Origin: Hydractinia symbiolongicarpus
Taxonomy: Eukaryota > Cnidaria > Hydrozoa > Anthoathecata > Hydractiniidae
Assembly: GCF_029227915.1 (NCBI RefSeq)
Contig: NC_079878.1
Span: 10,664,001-10,728,000, forward strand
Direction of reading: 5' to 3'
DNA: 64,000 nt
In this document: one piece after another, positions 1-8,788 of the stretch
Layout: each line of letters starts with the position of its first letter
Numbering within the stretch: the first letter of the stretch is position 1
Position numbers and translations under genes: made by a program
Notes under the pieces: model-generated
The model's input: the letters and a program-made list of their open reading frames with translations, nothing else
What the model was told of the DNA's origin: nothing
Databases searched by the model: none

Positions 1-69
1 GGTCGCGACGAGGCGAGGGCTGAGTTGTTAAAAAACTTGCAGTCTGCGCAATATGTAAGAAATACCTAG
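1..69 (+). CDS. C-terminal end of a Polinton membrane/helical protein (partial, copy A)
   Basis: The last 22 codons read GRDEAR..LLKNLQSAQYVRNT and then stop. They match the end of the gene at 31118-31761 in copy B almost residue for residue. Only the charged helical tail is in the window; the hydrophobic middle and the N-terminus lie before base 1. Function unknown; in this element type it sits beside the structural genes. Confidence 0.75.
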   Translation, partial: GRDEARAELLKNLQSAQYVRNT

Positions 70-91
70 ATGAACCGCCATCGTATTCATA

Positions 92-120
92 ATCTAATGT
101 ATAGTAACAATACATTAGAT
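92..120. terminator. Intergenic hairpin at convergent gene ends (copy A)
   Basis: An 11-bp perfect stem, atctaatgtat / atacattagat, with a 7-nt loop separates the plus gene ending at 69 from the minus gene whose stop lies inside the stem. The same stem with a different loop is conserved at 31784-31812 in copy B. The role as an RNA 3'-end signal is inferred from position. Confidence 0.6.
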
Positions 121-390
121 GGTACCAAGTAGTTCACCGGTATCTTTATCGATCATAAAACCACTGTCATAGATGATATTTCGTTTTTGTTTTACCTCCA
201 AGCCTCTGATATATTCATCTAGGATCTTCATTGATGTAATTTCTAGGCATGATTTACATTGAGTCCCAATAGTTTGCGTTGCAATATCTCTATATTTTAT
301 CTTGTTAATTGCGGCTATAATTTCACCCTTCTTCATGATGGAGTAGACACGGATTCCCAGCTCTCTCGCTTCTCTTTTCAAATTGTTCAT
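115..390 (-). CDS. Small SAP/Rho-N-like helix protein of Polinton (copy A)
   Basis: This is an intact 91-aa ORF starting at ATG after AATAAA-like sequence. The N-terminal ~35 residues (LKREARELGIRVYSIMKKGEI) have the two-helix look of SAP or Rho-N domains, which bind nucleic acid, and a CKSC pair follows near residue 44. The homologue in copy B at 31807-32082 has an in-frame stop, so copy A shows the intact form. It lies convergent to the gene ending at 69 and codirectional with 437-1042. A DNA- or RNA-binding role is inferred from the fold resemblance only. Confidence 0.65.
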   Translation of the reverse strand: MNNLKREARELGIRVYSIMKKGEIIAAINKIKYRDIATQTIGTQCKSCLEITSMKILDEYIRGLEVKQKRNIIYDSGFMIDKDTGELLGTI

Positions 391-396
391 AGTTTA

Positions 397-422
397 TTTT
401 GTATACAACATTGCATACAAAA
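397..422. terminator. Intergenic hairpin between codirectional minus genes
   Basis: An 8-bp stem ttttgtat / atacaaaa with a 10-nt loop fills the short gap between the genes at 115-390 and 437-1042. It belongs to the series of gap hairpins seen across both Polinton copies. Confidence 0.45.
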
Positions 423-436
423 ATCTATCGAGCTTA

Positions 437-1042
437 TTAGACCACAACGAATGGTTCTTCATCATCTGAATCAATAAGGTGCGGTGTCCTTATGGTTACA
501 GGTACCGGCTTGTATTTACATTCTTCGAGTAGTACCTGTAAATAGTGCTTGGAGCTTTGCTTATAAATGCTGGATAGCTTGATGATAGCCGTACATTTAC
601 ACGGCTGCTTCACTGGTACTATATCATCATAGAAATCGGTCGTTACCTCCCCATCCCATTCCTTGACTTTTGTGTTCAGATACCGATAATTCTTTACTGG
701 TGATGCTGTGAATTCACTACCATATAGTTTCTCGATCCTGGTTAGGATGATCTGATATTTTTCCAGCCATTCAGGATGTTGATGCATATCAAATGACATG
801 GTAAGGGAGGATCCATCATCGTATCTGGATGCACCGTTTGAATACACCCCTTTTGGCGTTATGATCAACAGTGAAGATATCTTGCTGTCATGTTTTTAAC
901 CGATCACAAATCGCTCATCCTTGTTGGCTTGGATGGGATCGCTTGGTACAATGTTCTCAATTTGAACCTCCTCGATGTTTAGTATATATGGTTTACTATA
1001 GAAATCCCTGGTTTCAATATTATTTCCATAAAATTTGAACAT
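437..1042 (-). pseudogene. Conserved Polinton protein, one in-frame stop (copy A)
   Basis: Read from the ATG at 1042 (preceded by AATAAAGG), the frame is 202 codons and is open except for a TAA near 896, after FVIG. The C-terminal 143 codons are intact and end in an acidic tail, DSDDEEPFVVV. Copy B has a tyrosine codon where copy A has the stop, but is frameshifted later, so each copy is broken at a different place. A central stretch has the pattern TAIIKLSSIYKQ, then LEECKY. I recognise this as a recurrent protein of cnidarian Polintons, but no function is known to me; a DNA-binding or structural role is possible. Confidence 0.65.
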
Positions 1043-1069
1043 TCCTTTATTTAATAACCGGGGCCCCAA

Positions 1070-1228
1070 CTAAGGAATTTTACAAGGACATATTCCACCA
1101 TTGTACGTGATATACATCATATAGTGCTGCCAGCACAATATCCTTCCTTTTATTATTAGTCTCCGTCCACACTTGCATCTGTCATATTTATCAAGTTCAA
1201 TCCCACACTCATCGCAATACTCTTTCAT
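1070..1228 (-). CDS. 52-aa cysteine-rich (zinc-binding type) protein of Polinton (copy A)
   Basis: This short ORF starts at an ATG preceded by AAATAA and has CDEC near residues 5-8, CKC near 18-20, a CWQH group and a terminal CPCK. The spacing suggests one or two small zinc-binding knuckles. The same protein is recognisable in copy B (32720-32886), where the start codon is lost, so conservation between copies supports it as a real gene. It is codirectional with 437-1042, starting 28 bp upstream of that gene's ATG. Function unknown. Confidence 0.65.
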   Translation of the reverse strand: MKEYCDECGIELDKYDRCKCGRRLIIKGRILCWQHYMMYITYNGGICPCKIP

Positions 1229-1233
1229 TTATT

Positions 1234-1488
1234 TTAAGGGCTTCGGGTAACCATGGCCCCGAAACGATCTGGAACGTACTCGATGGTATTAGGATATTCA
1301 CGAACTGCTCGGTCACACATTTCTTGTGTTTTTAAATTATCGGGTACTAACATTAATGTCCAGGGATGTTCACGAACTACGACAGTACACATTTCCTGCA
1401 TTTTGAAATGATCGGGTACGAACATTAGTGTCCATGAATTAGCACGGACTATTCGATCAGGCATTATGAGATGATCATTAATTGACAT
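1234..1488 (-). CDS. DUF4116-type repeat protein, short (copy A)
   Basis: The 84-aa frame contains three diverged repeats of about 24 residues with the pattern ..W/NTLM.VPD.FK.QEMC...VRE.P. This is the hallmark of DUF4116 repeats, found in large DNA viruses and in cnidarian Polinton-like elements. It lies nearest the right terminus and has no counterpart in copy B. The family usually has many more repeats, so this is either a minimal or a truncated member. A start further up at 1518 is possible; the ATG at 1488 gives a cleaner N-terminus. Confidence 0.6.
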   Translation of the reverse strand: MSINDHLIMPDRIVRANSWTLMFVPDHFKMQEMCTVVVREHPWTLMLVPDNLKTQEMCDRAVREYPNTIEYVPDRFGAMVTRSP

Positions 1489-1544
1489 CTTTATTATATT
1501 TCTGATTTCAACCAACAAATTTTTCTGGCGCGGTCATATTTTTG

Positions 1545-2306
1545 AGTAAGGGAATTTCCCTTTACTCATATTCTGTATAATATGAATATATACTATTATA
1601 TATGATTTTGTGTTGGTGACTGGCATTTATATATTATTATGTGTTGGTGATTGGCATTCAATATTGTTATTATATACCCGTAAACAAAAACAGCCATTGA
1701 ATAAATAATCGTATTCCACCCGTATTATTCAATGCTTGTGACGTAACAATAGTTTTGACAAAACATTCGTAAACGCGTGTTTTGATTTTATCCTTTCCGC
1801 CTCATTAATTTTTATCGTAATTAACTGTGATTGGTTGTTTCTTAGTGGTCCGTTTTCTGATTGGTCGATTTCCAAACACGTGAAATGGCGGGAACTTTTT
1901 TGTCGATTTCACAAAAAAATGTTTCGATCTACACTATAAAATGAAACGAAAACAAAACAAACACAAAACAAAATAAGTAATATTAATTATAACAATCTCT
2001 TTTGGGTATATAATAAAACATATATACAATAGGTAAACATAGGTTATTGAATTTATTAACCCTCGGTGATATTATATTCAACTCCGCTGCGCGTCGTTGA
2101 ATATAAATCACCTCGGGTTAATAAATCTCAATAACCTATGTTTACCTATTGTATATCTACTTATTATGTGTTGATATCAGCATATGATTTAGTTTTTAAT
2201 TGTTTTGGGGTGGAGGTGGTGGTGGAAATGGTGAAAGCGGGGTTTTTGGGGGTAAAGGTGCGGAAGGAAGTCGGTGTACTTATCCTCACTCCTTATTACT
2301 ACTACT
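1545..2306. repeat. Right terminal inverted repeat of Polinton copy A, interrupted
   Basis: The stretches 1545-1675 and 2157-2306 together match the copy B right terminal repeat (32931-33151). They include the purine-rich block with tggtggtggaaatggtgaaa and the outer tandem act triplets. The intervening ~480 bp are foreign (next entry). Confidence 0.75.
1676..2156. mobile_element. Palindromic non-autonomous insert within the terminal repeat
   Basis: About 480 bp interrupt sequence that is continuous in copy B. The right part (2022-2156) is a nearly perfect palindrome of 135 bp: the arms starting atatacaataggtaaac and ending gtttacctattgtatat pair along ~60 bp with few mismatches. A second, smaller inverted repeat lies at 1695-1734 (cattgaata.. 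/ ..tattcaatg). The left edge (atatacccgtaaac) resembles the palindrome end, so the element may have short inverted termini. No ORF. Boundaries are uncertain by roughly 10 bp. Confidence 0.6.
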
Positions 2307-3189
2307 GCATCAAAATATATCTCATTTTCTCTGATAGTGTTTCTTGACATGATTTCCTCACAGTTTTTCTTGTTACAAAACACGGGTTTTAAGGAGACAA
2401 GGAAAATAACTATTGCGAAGTCCCATGTGGTTGTTCTAGTGGCAACGCACGCATTGTCTAGTAAAGAATTTTGTGGACGTTTCCCGAATTAAACGTCACT
2501 GACGAAGTTTTCGAGCGATGACGGTATCATCACGGAACACGGCCATCTGTCGATGGAAAGAAAGTGTGCGCATGCGCCGGGTTTTTTAAAAATCAAAAAT
2601 GAGCAATATTTGCTATAAGGCTAGCTAGCTTTCAAGTTTTTTGTGTTTTGTTTGGGCGCGAATCCGGCTGAAATGATTGACATTTTGGACGGTGTGGTCA
2701 CTCTTACCAAGGTTAAAAATACTATTTATCCCGCTAGCCCTCCTACAGATTGGTAAATTGCATTTAAATCAGTTAGGTCAATAGCTATGACGTCATCAAG
2801 ACATCAAATTTTATCGTACAGGATTTTAAAAAAAATTGGCGCATGCGCACACTTTATTTCTAGGTTTCCTCTGATTTAAATGGCCGTCGGAAGATCCTAC
2901 CAATATTTCACATTTTGTTTTCTGATGTAGGTTGAGTAAAGAAATCAACAATCACGGCGGTAATATTCTTTCCATTTTCTCCCGTTTGCAGAAATTGCGT
3001 AACATATTTTTCTCCGAAAAACCGGTAATCGATTTTTTCTACAGGTTATTATTTTAAGCGACGAAAATTCATCGGTCCCGTAGCTTCTAAGTAATTGACC
3101 TGCATTTTCCGCATTCGTAGTTTTGAAGCGGTTCATTTTGATTTGTGCTGGCCAGCAGCTAAGTTACTGAAAAGCTATCAAACGCAAGA
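2307..3189. repeat. Intergenic region with an 18-bp inverted repeat pair
   Basis: No gene is seen. Two 18-bp perfect inverted copies of aaagtgtgcgcatgcgcc lie at 2561-2578 and 2838-2855, enclosing 259 bp. Their cores are themselves palindromic (GCGCATGCGC). This may be a small MITE or part of the upstream region of the ORF at 3190; no target duplication was identified. Confidence 0.5.
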
Positions 3190-3867
3190 ATGGGTTCTGA
3201 ACGAAATAGCAATTTCTGGACTGATTTGGAATTAAAATTAGGTACCTTCGAGCGCCATTGGTTTAATGATGTAGCAAATGGTGTCGAGAAAGACTATTGT
3301 ATGAATAGTTCTATGTTATTTGGTGTTGAAAAACTGATAGGCAATCACCTTGCCCTTGTAGGCCCCATGATAGATAGTTACTTACGAGAAATAGGTGCAC
3401 GTATGCTGTCTAAGTTATGCAGGGGTCAGATTACTGGCTTAGTTCCTCCAGTTACATTGTTCGTACCTTGGCAGATCATGCGTTACTTAGTCTGTCTTTG
3501 CAAAAATTATGGGGCAGAAGTAAAGTGTGTTCTGCCAAAAAGTAAAAATAAAAAAGGCCAAAAAATAATAATCTTTATAAAAAATGTAGCTAGTGCAGAA
3601 AAGATATTTAATCCTGTACGTTTTGATGGGACTAACTATCTTGTAAAACGCAAATATCGCAAGGACAAGGATAACATTTTGCAGTACGATGGTATGTCGA
3701 ATGTTGCTGTTAGTGAATATGCACCAATACGCCTTGAATATGCACATAGCCATCTGAAAGTGTTGTTTTATATTCAACGGTACACTGCTGATGGCTTCGT
3801 TGTTGACACCCATGTGCAGTCATTAATGCTTCATTGTGCTCAAACAGTAACAGCAGCAGAAGTATAG
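3190..3867 (+). CDS. Intact 225-aa ORF of unknown function
   Basis: A single uninterrupted frame runs from the ATG at 3190 to TAG. The N-terminal half is helical and moderately acidic. The middle has a lysine-rich stretch (residues ~116-125) followed by the hydrophobic run IIIFIKNV, and there are about seven cysteines without an obvious zinc pattern. No family is recognised. It is convergent with the SAP gene that ends at 5227, and the intervening 1.4 kb holds a tRNA-like locus and a foldback element. The ORF length in AT-rich DNA argues that it is or recently was coding. It could be an intronless host gene or the accessory ORF of a transposon. Confidence 0.5.
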   Translation: MGSERNSNFWTDLELKLGTFERHWFNDVANGVEKDYCMNSSMLFGVEKLIGNHLALVGPMIDSYLREIGARMLSKLCRGQITGLVPPVTLFVPWQIMRYLVCLCKNYGAEVKCVLPKSKNKKGQKIIIFIKNVASAEKIFNPVRFDGTNYLVKRKYRKDKDNILQYDGMSNVAVSEYAPIRLEYAHSHLKVLFYIQRYTADGFVVDTHVQSLMLHCAQTVTAAEV

Positions 3868-4134
3868 TTAGTATAGCTAAATTGTTCGTAGCTTCACATT
3901 TCAAGGAACAATAAATATAGTATATTGTTTGCATAGCGTTGCTTATTTATAGCTAGTAGTCATTTAGAAGTTGTAAATTATCCAGTTTGGACCTATGTGA
4001 GATCGGCTATTTGAGCTTTATCCAATTTGTTGTCTACTTATCCATTTTGAAAAAACAATCCTTGTTTGAATTATAAGCTATTTTTTAATAAACTAAAAAT
4101 ATAAATGGCATTTTATATGTAAAAATAAGTTTTT

Positions 4135-4200
4135 TCCCTGTCCAGGATTCGAACCCAGGTCTCTCATTTGTACGAGTGTCATTCCATTAGACCAACAGGG
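4135..4200 (-). tRNA. tRNA-like gene, probably degenerate
   Basis: On the minus strand a 7-bp acceptor stem is possible (CCCTGTT with GACAGGG, one G-U pair). The A box (TGGTCTAATGG) and B box (GGTTCGAATCC) both fit the RNA polymerase III consensus exactly. The anticodon arm is imperfect: the stem CACTC/GAGAG has a mismatch and the loop has 8 nt, so the anticodon cannot be assigned. At 66 nt it is short. Best read as a tRNA pseudogene or tRNA-derived element with an intact internal promoter; a T run lies ~15 nt beyond the 3' end. Confidence 0.5.
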
Positions 4201-5000
4201 CGTTAATACAAAAACAATTTTCTAGTTGTACAGGTTAGTCCAATAAAAGACATTTTTCAATAAATATTTTGTTGAAATTTAGCATTATCATCTAAGGTTT
4301 TTGGTACAACAGTACAATGTGTATTTGAAAGTAAAAAGTAACAACAGGTTGACTGCGCTTAAAAGTAAAAAATACTACATACTGTATTGTCTTTGTTGTT
4401 GTTAAATGCTCTTCCAATCTACTAACTACAACACTTTCCGTATCTTAATAAAAACTAATAATCTAAAGTAAACTATATATCTATATATATTACAAGTATC
4501 AATTGAAATTTCATTGGAAATTCTGGAACAAAAAATCAAAGTTGATTGTAATTTTGAAAAAAAGAAAGCTAATAGAACAAATTATATGTACCTTTTGATT
4601 TTTAACTACCCTCTGCAATATGCCAGAAGGCTTGTATAAATATATTCAATATATATTATATACTAACTGTAACATAATTGCAAGGTAGGTGGCATGTGTT
4701 AATGTCATATAAATCATTAATTGGGCTATGTGAACACAACACAACCCAAGGGTTCCTTCTGGTATATACTATTTCACATTTTTATTTACTTATTGAGACA
4801 GTAACAGTAGAATTTATAAAAAGCATTCCGATCATAAAAATTTATCCTACAAAAAATTGTTTTCTGGTTTCGCAATCAGAAATATATGATTCACAAAAAT
4901 GTCTTCCCGTAAAAAATTTTTTTTTAGAATAAAGGAAAAAACATTAAAGGGGTCCCAAAACGAGAAAGGATTTTGAGCTTACGTTGTGGAGCTTAAAAAA

Positions 5001-5221
5001 TTGTCTTTGTTTTCAAGATATTCACCTTTTAAGATTTTTAGTTTTATTATGCTGCATAAATTAATTTAATTTTACTCTATAATATAGTTTGAATCAATGT
5101 CCTTTAACAGATCCAAAGTTATTGATGACAGAAAATATCAAAATTTGCTTAAATGTGACATAATTTATGCAGCATAATTAAATCTAAAAATCTTTAAATG
5201 CAAATAACTTAAAAACAAAAT
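5001..5221. repeat. Foldback/MITE-like inverted repeat next to the SAP gene stop
   Basis: The left arm (5031-5063) and right arm (5161-5194) match over about 33 bp as inverted copies, including ttatgctgcataaatta. Weaker pairing continues outward to about 5001 and 5221. The element ends a few bases before the stop codon of the minus-strand gene, so its transcript would fold in the 3' UTR. No ORF. Confidence 0.55.
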
Positions 5222-5226
5222 AATGT

Positions 5227-8200
5227 TTATAATGTTCCTTCAAGTCGACGAATCAAATCTTCTTTTTTTCCAGTTACTGCCTTCTTGCGTAATTTTAACT
5301 CTTCTTTAAGTTGCCCAACAGACATCGATCTTGGAACCAAATTTTTGTTTGTGGCTGTTTGTTTTTGATGATGTGTTGTTTGGTGTTGATTACACATGTT
5401 AATGTCTGAGAAGCGTTCAGAGCAACTGCTACATTGAATAGGCTTTAATATTAAAACCAATTCCTGTGTTAAACATTTTTGATTGACACAAACGAGCAGA
5501 GGAAGTGACGAAATACAAACACTGCACAATGTTTCTGACTCCAAAGGACGGCAGCAATGGCAAGCTTCAATGTCCATAACTGGTTTACGAGACTGATAAT
5601 GAGAATGGTAATTTGATGGCAGTGGGAAATGATATGGCAGGTAAAAATTTCTTACAAAACTTGAACGCATTAATTGATGCCACTTTCCTTTCTCATCTGT
5701 AGCTGTTGATCGATTGCTACAGGATTTTAATTCTTGCTTAATTGAAGAATGTTTCGACTCCTTTCCTTGCATACTGAGTATTCCATAACCAACTCGAAAG
5801 TTATTAAAAATTTCTTTGGCATGAAAAGGTACCACATATCCCATTGTCCACACAGTAATATTACACCTCAGTGGAAAAAACAGAGAAAATAGATTAAAAT
5901 ACTTTTTACAGAAAAATGAAACATCATCTGGATAGGTTTCGTTATTGATATAAACTTTATTAATCAACGATCCAACATCACGCAGTGATATCACAATTTG
6001 AGCAAGCGCTAATCTTGTCACAGCTTGTACATCGCTTTCACTTTGTAACTTTAGCGTATCCACTAACCTGTGCCCATATTGTGCAAGTAGAATTGCTTGC
6101 GCACCAATTAATCGAACTTCAGGGGTTTTCAACCTTGAAATATAAAATGGAAACTTATTTTCAATCTGATTGATATTATCTTTTTAGAGCAAATCACAAA
6201 AATAAGTTCTGCAAAATTATGTAAAAGTTTATCAACAGGAAAATAAAAACTATCCGAATTCAAAGATAAGTTCTGCATTTTTCATAAAAACCTTAATTGC
6301 AAAATATGTTTCACGTATATATTGTTTAAAAATAGCATAATTTTAAATCAGCTCATGGGAACCTGAATTCTGTTGTGTACTTTGAAGATGTTACCTTTTT
6401 TTCTCATCTGCGTAATGTTCCTCAATCATCTTCCCCACAAACCTCATTCCACAACCACTCATTGCATTATCATTGCTGCATTTCACAGGCGCTTTTAATA
6501 TGGTGGAGAATTCCCTAAATTTGTTTCGCCGAACAGCTTCTTGGTATATAACATTAAGGCAGTGGGTCCAATTGTTTATTTCAAGGTGCAGGGGATCTGG
6601 CTTCATACGGTCTGCAAATATGCCAATTCTTGGCTCTCCAAGTTGCCTTATGCCATTTTCTGCCATAAAAGCCAAGCATTTTTTATGTTTGGTGTCTTTA
6701 TTAATGCCAGTAGGTAGAGACTTCTCAAAACACTGTAGTTTTTCCAGATCCTTTTGGCGGTTTTCATAGTTTGGTACCTGCCACGTTGATTTGGAGTCAT
6801 AGCCTATCGACCCATCCATTCGTTGCAGCTGACTTTTGTGAACGTTACAAAAAGGGGAAGGATAAGTTGCACTTGCAGGTAGTACATTCCCAGCCCAACA
6901 CAACCAAGCAGTATCACCAGCAGGTACGAATGAGAATGTAACTTTCTCATCACATATGTTGAAAATATTGCCTTCAATCAGTTGCATTTCTTCAGTATGC
7001 TGCTTCCAAAGCTGTTCACAAACTTCATGTTTTTCAGGGGCAGTCACCATGTGAAGAGGATAATGAAACTCGCGACTGCGTATACGAGCTCCATAATTCC
7101 ACAAGGAGAGGGTGGCAATTGTCATTGTTTTGTCTTTCGACTCTGGTGCACCATCATCTGCAAATTCAATGACAAAATGGTTTGTATTACCATTGAACCA
7201 AAGTAATTTATCTTTTAAAGACTTAACTCTTAAATTTAAATCGGCAATCATTGTTACTAAAGCAGTAACTGTACGTGATACCCCACCTTCAACATGATGG
7301 ATGTCTCCTATATCCAAAGATTTTACAAAAGAATCAATTGTCCTATCAGATACAGATCTTGTTCTCAGCAAGATGTTATGATCGCCGTATGAAATCAAAT
7401 TACTTGAAGAATAATGTTCTGTGAAAGAATGTTTTTGTATCTTACAAAGCATTGTGTACTTTCTTCGTGACATATAATTAAAATACTTTGTTAACACTGC
7501 CTTTCGAATCCCACCTTCACTTCTAGATTGAAGTTCAGAGAATTTTCCAATAAGATTTTCAAGGAATTTTCCTCTCTTGTATGATAAAATGAACTCCTCC
7601 ATTTGCTCCTTACTTGCTGTACTTCTTAGGTAGTCCCAAGCACCATAAAGGGAACCGATTTTTCCACCATGAATATATTCGAGTAGACTTTTCGTCTCTT
7701 CCCGACGTCTATATTTTACAGAATGTGTGGAAGAATTAATCATGTCAGATGTTGTTGGCAAATTTTCACGTCTTTTCCTTGCATAACCTTTCTGCTCAAT
7801 CAGCAATTTTACCTTTTCAAATTCCTCCTGGCATTCTTTAAGTTCCGCCTCTTGGTATTGTTTTCTGTCACTAATCTCTTGAACCTCATTCCTCAAGTCT
7901 TCAACACTGGATTGACACTCCACCTCTTTTTTCTGCATTTCACCTATATTGGCATTCAGGAGGACCATATCAGAAACTAAAAATATAAAGTTATACACAC
8001 ACCAAAATTACACATTATAGAATTATATAAGTATTTTCTTATACATATGTATATGTATATATATACAAACGACAAACATACTAAACTTTGAACTATATAT
8101 TTTGATTCACTTTTCCGTCATGTTTTTCGCTTGTATATATCGTATATAAACATATAACTGTCTCTAATATGTACACTTATCATCCTTTCGGAGCCCCATT

Positions 8201-8788
8201 AATAGTTCAACATGTTTAGGCATGAGCCCCCAAAATATACATCCTTGTTAACAAGCCGAAAGGCAAGGTGTACTATCATGGTTCAACATGTTTAGGCACT
8301 TAATGATAGTGGTACATATATATCATTTTGTATTTAATTTTAAAACAAATAGCTGTGGAAATACATACCTCTTTTTGCATTTTGTTCAGACAAAGACTGG
8401 TGTTGTATTTTTAACTTCTTTATGTTGCGTGCAATATGAACAGAAGACTTCTTCCAAAAATGAGTCAAAACAAGGCGTTTTTTATCGCAAGGGCCACAGT
8501 GTTTCAACTTCTTTGAACAGTTTTTCTTCTTGGCACAAAGTCTGAAATTAAAAATATTTTGTCATGAATTGGTTGATGTACTTTGTAAAAATAAACAACC
8601 CATTATCTAAAATATAAAGATAATGTCTGAATATATGACTCAAAAAACAATTATAACAACCTAGCGCTTCCACTATCTTCATTGTCATCATTTTTAATAT
8701 CATCAGTGTTACTCCCCCCACTCTCATCATTTCCAACATTTCCATTATCATCTTTGCAATCAGTTTCATTTGTAGCAGTTTGAACCAT
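5227..8788 (-). CDS. Four-exon gene, 929 aa, coiled coil plus C-terminal SAP; transposase-like family
   Basis: Exons on the minus strand are 8661-8788, 8369-8541, 6395-7976 and 5227-6133. All junctions have GT/AG, phases match, and the total of 2790 nt is 930 codons. Exon 1 codes an acidic N/D/G-rich leader. Exon 2 has a cysteine pattern C-x5-C-x7-C-x2-C in a basic context. Exon 3 begins with a ~65-residue coiled coil, then a large domain with FADDGAPES and FADRMKPDPLHLEINNW. Exon 4 has several CxxC pairs with HQTTHH, and the last ~33 residues (SVGQLKEELKLRKKAVTGKK) form a SAP motif, a DNA-binding helix pair. The exon 3 motifs resemble a large multicopy family of sponges and cnidarians that I suspect to be transposon-derived, with acidic residues possibly catalytic. 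That assignment is tentative; the exon structure is firm and no break is seen. Confidence 0.75.

Larger units (their letters stand above)
1..2306. mobile_element. Polinton/Maverick copy A, right-hand end (cut by window start)
   Basis: Positions 1-1560 match 31690-32960 of Polinton copy B in gene order and sequence: the tail of a plus-strand gene, a hairpin, then minus-strand genes, then the terminal repeat. The outer end reads ...actactact at 2306, like the right terminus of copy B at 33151. The copies differ at many positions, so this is a separate insertion and not a recent duplicate. Copy A keeps a DUF4116-type gene that copy B lacks. The left part lies outside the window, so its target duplication cannot be tested; the six bases after 2306 are gcatca. 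Confidence 0.9.
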
